From Streptomyces sp. GESEQ-35 (GTDB taxonomy: Bacteria > Actinomycetota > Actinomycetes > Streptomycetales > Streptomycetaceae), in NCBI RefSeq assembly GCF_017948485.1, contig NZ_JAFFSX010000003.1:310001-374000 (forward strand): a stretch of DNA of 64,000 nucleotides. The letters run 5' to 3'. The translations under genes were made by a program, and so were the position numbers. Under the pieces are notes generated by a model. It worked only from the letters and a program-made list of their open reading frames with translations. It made no database searches and was not told where the DNA came from. Of the stretch, positions 1 through 5,968 are shown one piece after another; position 1 is the stretch's first letter; each line of letters begins with the position of its first letter.

Positions 1-119
1 AGGCCTGGGGCGAGGCCGACCGGCTCAACGTCCGCGACTTCCAGAAGTCCCGCAAGGAACTGCGCGGCGACGCGGACGGCCGGCCCGGACCGCTGACGTG
101 GCGACTGCTGTTCTCGTAG
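1..119 (+). CDS. 3' end of an unidentified gene (partial)
   Basis: An open frame enters from the left edge and ends at TAG 117-119. The 38 visible residues are charged (...ADRLNVRDFQKSRKEL...) and end in TWRLLFS. I do not recognise the family from this fragment. A perfect 13-bp hairpin follows 10 bases after the stop, which supports a real gene end. Confidence 0.6.
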   Translation, partial: AWGEADRLNVRDFQKSRKELRGDADGRPGPLTWRLLFS

Positions 120-129
120 GACATGCACC

Positions 130-162
130 ACATGCACCCCGCTTCCCACGCGGGGTGCATGT
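130..162 (+). terminator. Intrinsic terminator hairpin
   Basis: Perfect 13-bp inverted repeat (130-142 pairs with 150-162) around the loop TTCCCAC, directly after the stop of the first gene. There is no clear T-tract, as is usual in Streptomyces. Confidence 0.75.
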
Positions 163-273
163 ATTCACCGGCGTGGAATCTGCGCAAGAGCACCACACGG
201 GCTGCACACAGGCTTTCAAAAGGATCGTTAGGTTGCTGGCCAGTCGGTGCTGTCAACCCCAGGAAGATCACAG

Positions 274-1035
274 ATGGACTACTGCTCCACGTGTCGCCGG
301 CATCTCAACGGCGCCCTGGTCTGTCCCGGGTGCGGCGCCTACGCCCCGGACATAGCCCCGGTGGCGATGGCGACCTGGTTCGACGACCGACGCCATGACG
401 AGGCCGACGCCGGGTCCGGCAGGGACGACGGCACGGGCGTCCAGGGCCCTCGCCACGCCCCGGTCGCGGCATCCGCAGCGCACGGCGGCCGGGCCGCGCG
501 GCGCCGGCAGCTGGCCCGGCTGCGGAAGCACCAGCGGCGAGCCGTGATCGCGACCGCCATCGCACTGGTCGGCGGCGGCCTGAGCTTCGCCACGATGAAC
601 CGCGGCACCACCGAACGCGCACAGGCGACCACGGCCCCCGACGACACGATCATGGGCGGCGCGGGCAAGCAGACGACGGGAGTGGAGGAAGCGACGCCGG
701 AGCAGGGCAGCCGCCCGGCTTCGCCGACCCCCAGCACCCAGGCTTCCGACCCGGCGTCCCCCCGGGTCCCCGGCCAGCGGTCCGCCACCACCCCACCGGC
801 CACGCAGTCGCACACCGTCACCACGACGGCCCCGCAGCAGCAGCGGCAGAGCCTGCCCCTGCTCCCCAGCGCGCCGGACACGCCCGTGACGACACCGACG
901 CCGTCCAGCACGCCGTCCGACCCCGCGACGACCGCCCCCACCCCGACTCCGACGCCGTCGCAGACGACACCCTCCACCGCGCCCACGACGCCGCCGCCGG
1001 CACAGCTGTGCCTGCTCGTGATCTGCCTGGGCTGA
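274..1035 (+). CDS. SCO2400-family zinc-ribbon membrane protein
   Basis: A 253-aa protein starting MDYCSTCRRHLNGALVCPGC. Two CxxC pairs in the first 26 residues form a zinc ribbon. A basic stretch and one hydrophobic segment near residues 90-105 (VIATAIALVGGGLSFATM) follow, then a long Pro/Thr/Ser-rich tail ending in a short hydrophobic cap, CLLVICLG. The N-terminus matches what RefSeq calls the SCO2400 family; the function is unknown. The topology suggests a cytoplasmic zinc ribbon and an extracytoplasmic disordered tail. ATG 274 is preferred to the in-frame start at 247 because AGGAAG lies 8-13 bases upstream. Confidence 0.7.
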   Translation: MDYCSTCRRHLNGALVCPGCGAYAPDIAPVAMATWFDDRRHDEADAGSGRDDGTGVQGPRHAPVAASAAHGGRAARRRQLARLRKHQRRAVIATAIALVGGGLSFATMNRGTTERAQATTAPDDTIMGGAGKQTTGVEEATPEQGSRPASPTPSTQASDPASPRVPGQRSATTPPATQSHTVTTTAPQQQRQSLPLLPSAPDTPVTTPTPSSTPSDPATTAPTPTPTPSQTTPSTAPTTPPPAQLCLLVICLG

Positions 1036-1042
1036 CCGCGAG

Positions 1043-1513
1043 TCAGGCCCTGCGCCGCACGCTCCAGTCGAACGTCCCCCGGCACACCACGGCCCCCGAC
1101 GCGTCCGTGATCTCGGTGTGGGTGGAGAGACGGGCCCGGTCGGTCTCGCGCGAGAGCAGCGGTCGTACGGCGTCCCGGGCTTCCTGCGTCAGACGGCAGG
1201 TGGCGACCAGGCGCCCGCGCGCGGGGGCCAGGAACTCCATGGTCGCTTTGGTGCCGAGGGGTACGACGCCCGTCATGTCGTCGGGGCCGCTGCTCTCGGC
1301 GATGATCGCGGCCAGGCCCGCCGCGTCGGCGAGGGCGACGAGGCCGCTGGAGTGGAGGGAGCCGATCACGTTGGTGAGTGGCTGCGGGGTGGGGCAGGTG
1401 AGTTCGGCGGTGCCGTCGGCGGCGGTGAGGACCTCGATGGCGGCCGTACGGTGCGCGGGGATGTCCAAGAGGGTGCGTGCGAGCGCGGTGGTGTCCGTCT
1501 TGTCCGTATCCAT
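1043..1513 (-). CDS. Hotdog-fold thioesterase-like protein (DUF4442/PaaI type)
   Basis: A 156-aa protein with the usual size and order of a single hotdog domain: an N-terminal helix, SLHSSGLVALADAAGLAAI (central helix with the substrate-facing region), then paired strands EFLAPARGRLVATCRL and THTEITDASGAVVCRGTFDW. This resembles the PaaI/DUF4442 acyl-CoA thioesterase-like group; substrate unknown. It converges with the upstream gene, the two stops being 7 bases apart. Confidence 0.65.
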   Translation of the reverse strand: MDTDKTDTTALARTLLDIPAHRTAAIEVLTAADGTAELTCPTPQPLTNVIGSLHSSGLVALADAAGLAAIIAESSGPDDMTGVVPLGTKATMEFLAPARGRLVATCRLTQEARDAVRPLLSRETDRARLSTHTEITDASGAVVCRGTFDWSVRRRA

Positions 1514-1599
1514 CGCTGCAGAGTGACACGGGCCGCTTACGGCCGGGTGACGTGCAGGGTGGAGTCAGGAGTTGATGGCAGGCAGGGAGTCGGCGGTCC

Positions 1600-2031
1600 T
1601 TACGCCGTGTCGCGCCAGCGTGCCGAGTCGCGGGGCAGGACGGTGACGTGGTGGAAGTTGCAGCGCTGGGCCGGCGGGCCGTCGGCCGGGAGTGGCTTGT
1701 CGTGGGCCTGGAGGGCCACGCTCACCAGGCTGGCCAGCAGGTCGACGTCCGTGTCGCAGTCGAGATGGACGGTCACCCACCGGGAGCCGGGAACGAGCCG
1801 GATCGCGGTGGACTTCACCAGGTCGTCGGAGAAGCGCTGAATGGCCGCGCTGGTGAGGTGCAGGTCGACCTCGTGGTCGGAATGGAAGTGCACGATCTCG
1901 TTGCGAGGGGTGCGCAGAGCCCGGCCCGTCCCACAACTGGCCGGAACCACCGTGAGATCGGGCCAGGCTTCCAGTCGCTCCAGTGCGCGCCGGGCCAGAG
2001 TCATGGCTCCATCGTCACCCGATCGCCCCAT
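1600..2031 (-). CDS. DUF5519 (luciferase-domain) protein
   Basis: A small protein with RALERLEAWPDLTVVPASCG, then the motif NEIVHFHSDHEVDLHLT and a C-terminal half containing PGSRWVTVHLDCDTDVDLL. This pattern is the DUF5519 family, which RefSeq labels luciferase domain-containing; no catalytic role is established. The internal ATG at 2004 has a better ribosome-binding site (GGAG) than the outer start at 2031, so the protein may be 134 rather than 143 aa. Confidence 0.65.
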   Translation of the reverse strand: MGRSGDDGAMTLARRALERLEAWPDLTVVPASCGTGRALRTPRNEIVHFHSDHEVDLHLTSAAIQRFSDDLVKSTAIRLVPGSRWVTVHLDCDTDVDLLASLVSVALQAHDKPLPADGPPAQRCNFHHVTVLPRDSARWRDTA

Positions 2032-2118
2032 CGCTACCAGGGGTTGTTCGATCCGTAACCGTTGCGTCGCTCACGTTCGGACCGTTTTGCTGGCTCATGT
2101 CCGACCTCACACCCCATC

Positions 2119-3342
2119 TCACGCCTGGTGAATCCGGTCCACGAGGATGTCGATGACCAACGGCGTGCGCGGGCCGAAGCTCAGCAGGACGCCGTCCTCC
2201 AGCGTCACGATCCGCCGGTCGGCGCCCGCCGGGGTCTGGCCGATGCCCGGGATGCCGACGAGGCCTTCGACGCCGCCGACCGATTCCAGGCCCTTGTCCA
2301 TCATCAGGATCACGTCCGGCCGGGCCGAGACCAGGGCCTCACTGGTGAGCGGGGTGAAGGGCTTGTCGAGGCCGGTCTCGACGCCGGCGTCGACCGCGCC
2401 GGCCGCCTCGATCAGGGAGTCGGCGCCGGAGCCCTTGCCGCCCATGAGATAGACGGCCGCGCTGCCGCGCATGTAGAGGAAGGCGACCTTGGGCTTGCTG
2501 CCACTGGGAACGGCGGCGCGGGCGGCGGCGAGTTCGTCGTCCATACGGTCGTTGAGGGCCTTGCCCGCCTCGGGGACGCCGAGGGCCTCGGCGATGCGCG
2601 TGGTGCGGGTGGTGACGTCGGCCAGTTTCGTCGCCGGGTCGAGAACGACCACGGGGACGCCGGCGTCCCGGATCTGGTCGACGGCCTCGGAGGGGCCCGT
2701 GTCGGTGTCGGCCAGGACCACGGTCGGCTTCAGCGACAGCACGCTCTCCGCGCTCACGTCGTGCGCCTTGGTGACCTGCGGGAGCTTCTTCGCCTCCTCG
2801 AAAGTGGCGGTGATGTCACGGCCCACGACCCTTTTCCCCAGCCCCAGCGTGAACACGATCTCCGCCACACCGCCGTTGAGGGGCAGGATCCGCGACGCGT
2901 CCTTCACGGTCACCTTGCGGCCGTCCGAGGAGTCGACGGTCACCGGCAACTCCGGTGTGGGCGCCTCGCCTTCGAGCGGCACGAGCGTGTTCTTCGCAAG
3001 CTGCTTCTCGGCCACGGCGGCTCGCTCGCCCGCGGACACCGGGGACGCGTCCGAAGCACCGCCCACATCGACGGAGTTGCCCGCACAGGCGCCGGTGAGC
3101 AGGACGACCGCCAGAGCTAGCGGGGCCAGGGCCCGTGTCGAAAGTGGCGTCTGCCGGGCGACGCCTGGCACGCACTCTCGCCGCACCGGGCGAAACCCCA
3201 AGTACGTCCAGTACGAGGGCTTCCGCCCGGCACACCGAGAGCACGCACCAGACGCCGCCCGGCCCGCCCTCCGGGCGGACGACGCCACTTTCGACACGGG
3301 CCCTGGGACCCGTAGGCGCGGGGTTCTACCGGACTTCTGCAT
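2119..3342 (-). CDS. Haem/siderophore ABC transporter substrate-binding lipoprotein, signal region split by a repeat element
   Basis: The mature part is a class III binding protein of the HmuT/BtuF type: SRILPLNGGVAEIVFTLGLG, KRVVGRD, VLADTDTG, the long helix, and the closing VIDILVDRIH. It would deliver haem or an iron chelate to a membrane permease; no permease or ATPase gene lies nearby. Start ATG 3342 follows AAAGGA. The N-terminus is odd: 15 residues, then about 60 residues encoded by the 179-bp inverted-repeat element, and only then a normal lipoprotein h-region and lipobox (LALAVVLLTGAC). The frame stays open through the element. A GTG inside the element at 3171 could serve as a replacement start, giving a conventional lipoprotein signal. 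An iron box lies in the divergent promoter. Confidence 0.85.
   Translation of the reverse strand: MQKSGRTPRLRVPGPVSKVASSARRAGRAASGACSRCAGRKPSYWTYLGFRPVRRECVPGVARQTPLSTRALAPLALAVVLLTGACAGNSVDVGGASDASPVSAGERAAVAEKQLAKNTLVPLEGEAPTPELPVTVDSSDGRKVTVKDASRILPLNGGVAEIVFTLGLGKRVVGRDITATFEEAKKLPQVTKAHDVSAESVLSLKPTVVLADTDTGPSEAVDQIRDAGVPVVVLDPATKLADVTTRTTRIAEALGVPEAGKALNDRMDDELAAARAAVPSGSKPKVAFLYMRGSAAVYLMGGKGSGADSLIEAAGAVDAGVETGLDKPFTPLTSEALVSARPDVILMMDKGLESVGGVEGLVGIPGIGQTPAGADRRIVTLEDGVLLSFGPRTPLVIDILVDRIHQA
3127..3305 (-). mobile_element. 179-bp MITE-like inverted-repeat element with a strand-specific RNA hairpin
   Basis: The ends are perfect 25-bp inverted repeats (3127-3151 and 3281-3305; outer sequence CAGGGCCCGTGTCG). 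Inside, 47-base arms 3153-3199 and 3217-3263 form a second, imperfect palindrome. Read as minus-strand RNA the arm differences become about ten G-U pairs with only two G-G mismatches; read as plus-strand RNA the same positions become A-C mismatches. It encodes no transposase. It sits in frame inside the lipoprotein signal sequence. No target duplication could be defined. The translated fragment (KPSYWTYLGFRPVRREC) looks familiar from other Streptomyces proteins, suggesting a dispersed repeat. Confidence 0.8.
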
Positions 3343-3389
3343 CGCCGGTCCTTTCACGTCTCGTATCTCACACACGGTTGAGCATTAGC

Positions 3390-3408
3390 TTAGGTTAGGT
3401 TTACCTTA
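3390..3408. promoter_or_regulatory. DtxR/IdeR (DmdR)-type iron box
   Basis: TTAGGTTAGGTTTACCTTA resembles the 19-bp DtxR-family consensus TTAGGTTAGSCTAACCTAA. It lies between the divergent binding-protein gene (start 3342, minus) and the surface-protein gene (start 3432, plus), so iron-loaded repressor could control both directions. Confidence 0.7.
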
Positions 3409-3431
3409 ACTACCCGAGGTGGGGGTGTGAC

Positions 3432-4190
3432 TTGATTTCCTCAAGTGGCCTGCATGGCAGGAGAGTTGTCGGATTCGCCGGGGCAGCCGCCTCGGTCGCC
3501 CTGGTGCTCACGGCCGCCGCACCGGCGTCCGCGGCGAGCAGCTCGGCGACCGGTCCCGAGGGCCAGAAACTCACCGTCTCCAAGGCCTCCGGCCTCGCCG
3601 CGGCCGGCGAGACGGTCACCGTCTCCGGCTCCGGCTACAACACGGAGAAGGGCATCTACGTCGCCTTCTGCGTGGACAACGGAGCCGGGAAGACACCCAC
3701 GCCCTGCGTCGGCGGCGTCGACATGTCCGGCGAATCCGGGGCGTCCCAGTGGATCTCCTCCAACCCGCCCTCGTACGGCGAGGGCCTGGCCAAGCCGTAC
3801 CAGGGCAGCGGACACAACGGCTCCTTCAGCGTGCAGCTCAAGGTGCGCGCCAAGGACGCCAACACCGACTGCACCAAGTCCGGCGTGAAGTGCGCCGTCA
3901 TCACCCGCAACGACCACACGCGCGGCGGGGACCAGTCGCAGACGGTGCGGATTCCGGTGAGCTTCGGGGGAGGCGGGTCGTCGGAGGCGGAGGGGACTTC
4001 CGCGACGCCGAGTGCGACGGTCGGCGCGAGTACGACCGGCGGAAGCACGGGCGGTACGGGGGAGAGCTCCGACGGTCCGCTCGCCAGCACCGGTTCCCTC
4101 GCCCTGCCGCTCGGCATCACCGCGGCCGGGCTGGTCGTGGCGGGCACGGGGACCTGGTACGTGGCGCGACGGCGCCGACGGGCGATCTGA
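3432..4190 (+). CDS. LAXTG sortase-anchored surface protein with one Ig-like (neocarzinostatin-like) domain
   Basis: A 252-aa protein with a signal peptide (residues 1-34, ending APASA), then one about 130-residue beta domain: GQKLTVS, ETVTVSGSGYNTEKGIYVAF, a CX11C pair ending in PTPCVGGVDMSG, a CX6C pair, and VITRNDH...RIPVSF. A Ser/Thr/Gly linker leads to LASTG (217-221), a hydrophobic stretch and RRRRR, the signal for class E sortase. The domain layout resembles neocarzinostatin-type Ig folds; chromophore or haem binding is not shown. TTG is the only start in frame, preceded by GGTGGGGGTG. It sits behind the iron box and probably acts in iron or haem capture at the wall. Confidence 0.8.
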   Translation: MISSSGLHGRRVVGFAGAAASVALVLTAAAPASAASSSATGPEGQKLTVSKASGLAAAGETVTVSGSGYNTEKGIYVAFCVDNGAGKTPTPCVGGVDMSGESGASQWISSNPPSYGEGLAKPYQGSGHNGSFSVQLKVRAKDANTDCTKSGVKCAVITRNDHTRGGDQSQTVRIPVSFGGGGSSEAEGTSATPSATVGASTTGGSTGGTGESSDGPLASTGSLALPLGITAAGLVVAGTGTWYVARRRRRAI

Positions 4191-4200
4191 CCCCGGTTCG

Positions 4201-4262
4201 GCAGCGCCCCGGAAGGGGCGCGGGGAACTGCGCGACCAGCCACGACGGCGCCGCAGACGACC
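4201..4262 (+). repeat. Intergenic repeat copy A
   Basis: Hairpin GCGCCCC-GGAA-GGGGCGC (4204-4221) followed by GGGGAACTGCGCGACCAGCC and a tail ending in CCGCAGACGAC. It is the first of six copies in this window and lies between two same-strand genes of the iron locus, where it could act as a partial terminator. Confidence 0.85.
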
Positions 4263-4313
4263 GCGGGAGCCGCACACCGACACAGCCAGCGGAATGCGCA
4301 AGGAGAACTGAAG

Positions 4314-5276
4314 ATGCTGAAGAGACCCGGCGCCGCGGTCCTGGCCGGCGGCGCCCTGCTCGCACTGCTCGGCCCGGCGGGCCCGGCAGACGCGGAGGAG
4401 ACCTTCCCGCGTGAGGTGTCCGGCGGTTACGCGACCTGGGCCACGGGCTCGGCGGAGCTGGACGGCGTGACGCTCACCGCTGTACGGCCCGCCGTGCAGG
4501 GCTCGGCCGGCCGGACCTCGTTCCCGGCCACGGGCGGTGGCGCCGACCCCGAATCCGGCGCCGCCGACATCGACCTGGGCGGCACGCTCCGCCTCGACGG
4601 CTCCGCCGGGCAGCCCCTCGTCCTGGGCACCCTGCGGCTGAGCCTGGAGGGCGACGACGGTGCCCTCCACGCCCGTACGGCCGTCGGCGGCCGGGCCCGT
4701 GACCTCACGCTGGCCGAGGTGGCGACGGACGGCGCCGCACTCGCCGTACGGGCGGGCGGGGTGACCTGGACCGGCCTTCAGGCGTCGCTCACGGAGGAGG
4801 GCGCGGAGTTGCTGGCCGCGTGGAGCGGCGCGGAGTTCGCGGCGGGGGACGGGCTGGGCGTGCTGGATGTGACGGTGGGGACGGGCAGCGGTACGCCTGT
4901 TGAGACACCTGAGCCGACGCCGACCGCCGAATCACCCGGTGCCGAGCCGGGCACCGAACAGCCCAAATCCCAGCGCCCTACGGGGACTTCGGCGAAACCC
5001 ACGGCGACCGTCACGCACCCGAACCTGACCGCTGGCAGCGAACAGACCGTCACCGGAACGGGGTTCGAGCCGGGCGCAGTAGTGCTCGTGGCGATCGACG
5101 GCGACACCCGCCATCAGGCGGTGGCCGACGATCGGGGCCGCGTCGAGCGAGCCTTCCCGGTGTACGCCACCGCCGAAGCGGGTGCGCACGCAGTGGAGTT
5201 GTACTCGCCGACCGGTGAACAGCCGGGCGTATCCGCGCAGTTCGCGGTCGAGTCCTCGGACTTTGCTTCCCGTTGA
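4314..5276 (+). CDS. Secreted HtaA-like haem-acquisition protein
   Basis: A 320-aa protein with a signal peptide (residues 1-26, ending GPADA). Residues 30-190 resemble one HtaA domain: VSGGYATWATGSAELDG, then FPATGGGADPESGAADIDLGG and the paired strands LRLDG...LVLGTLRLSLEG. HtaA domains bind haem in corynebacterial uptake systems. A Pro/Thr linker and a C-terminal all-beta domain (ATVTHPNLTAGSEQTVTGTG) follow. There is no sortase motif or C-terminal TM, so it is probably secreted. ATG 4314 has AAGGAGA at good spacing. It shares the iron-controlled locus with the preceding surface protein. Confidence 0.65.
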   Translation: MLKRPGAAVLAGGALLALLGPAGPADAEETFPREVSGGYATWATGSAELDGVTLTAVRPAVQGSAGRTSFPATGGGADPESGAADIDLGGTLRLDGSAGQPLVLGTLRLSLEGDDGALHARTAVGGRARDLTLAEVATDGAALAVRAGGVTWTGLQASLTEEGAELLAAWSGAEFAAGDGLGVLDVTVGTGSGTPVETPEPTPTAESPGAEPGTEQPKSQRPTGTSAKPTATVTHPNLTAGSEQTVTGTGFEPGAVVLVAIDGDTRHQAVADDRGRVERAFPVYATAEAGAHAVELYSPTGEQPGVSAQFAVESSDFASR

Positions 5277-5296
5277 CAAAACCACAGGGATCGAAG

Positions 5297-5315
5297 TTAG
5301 GTTTGCCTAACCTAA
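5297..5315. promoter_or_regulatory. DtxR/IdeR (DmdR)-type iron box
   Basis: TTAGGTTTGCCTAACCTAA matches the DtxR-family consensus at nearly all 19 positions and is largely palindromic. It lies 45 bases upstream of the start at 5360 and should repress the next two genes when iron is plentiful. Confidence 0.8.
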
Positions 5316-5359
5316 GTTGAGCCTTCGCTCAGCTCACCCAGAGAGGTTCTCGGTACCCC

Positions 5360-5884
5360 ATGAGACGTAACTCCGCCCGTGTCGCACTCGCCGTGGCCGC
5401 CGCCGGCGCGCTCACCCTCGGCCTGGCCACCTCGGCCTCCGCCGCCACCTCGACCCGCACGGTCGTCGACGGCACGACCACGTACAACCTGTCGCTCACG
5501 TCGCCGGACACGGCCGCCGCGGCGGGCCAGGTCATCACCGTCTCCGGCGCCGGCTACAACACCGGCCAGGGCGTCTACGTCGGCCTGTGCGTGGTCGACG
5601 GCGCGGCGGGCGTCAACAAGCCGACCCCGTGCCTCGGCGGCCAGGACGAGTCCGGCGCGACGGGCGCCTCGCACTGGGTGAACGACACCTTCGGCGGCAT
5701 GTTCGCCAACAGCTCCAAGTTCTCCGCCGGCGGCTCCTTCAGCGTGAGCATCTTCGTCAAGGCGACCCTCGACGACGGCAGCGTCTGCGGCGAGGACGTG
5801 ACCTGCGCGGTGGTCACCCGTGCCGACCACTTCGACACGAACGACCGCAAGTACGACGTCCACGTCCCGATCGCCTTCCAGTAA
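5360..5884 (+). CDS. Small secreted protein with one Ig-like (neocarzinostatin-like) domain
   Basis: A 174-aa protein: signal peptide (1-29, ending ATSASA) and a single copy of the domain in the neighbouring genes, with VITVSGAGYNTGQGVYVGLC, a CX13C pair closed by PTPCLGGQDESG, a CX5C pair, and VVTRADH...HVPIAF. Unlike its neighbours it lacks a sortase signal and any membrane segment, so it should diffuse freely. By analogy with secreted haemophores working alongside anchored receptors it may be the shuttle of the locus; that is inference. It is directly behind an iron box. Confidence 0.75.
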   Translation: MRRNSARVALAVAAAGALTLGLATSASAATSTRTVVDGTTTYNLSLTSPDTAAAAGQVITVSGAGYNTGQGVYVGLCVVDGAAGVNKPTPCLGGQDESGATGASHWVNDTFGGMFANSSKFSAGGSFSVSIFVKATLDDGSVCGEDVTCAVVTRADHFDTNDRKYDVHVPIAFQ

Positions 5885-5893
5885 CCCCCGCAC

Positions 5894-5933
5894 GTGGTGC
5901 GGGCCGGACTCCCGTCATACCGGCCCGCACCAC
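5894..5933 (+). terminator. Terminator or attenuating hairpin between surface-protein genes
   Basis: Perfect 14-bp stem (5894-5907 with 5920-5933) and a 12-base loop, 10 bases after the stop of the small secreted protein. The next same-strand gene starts 35 bases later with no obvious promoter, so it may reduce rather than stop read-through. Confidence 0.65.
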
Positions 5934-5968
5934 CCCCTGCCGAGCCGACCCACCGATGAGGAACTCCC

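Noticed and set aside
3343..3375. Longer start at 3375 for the binding lipoprotein
   Set aside because: ATG 3342 has AAAGGA at good spacing; the extra residues MCEIRDVKGPA have no ribosome-binding site and would lengthen the signal further.
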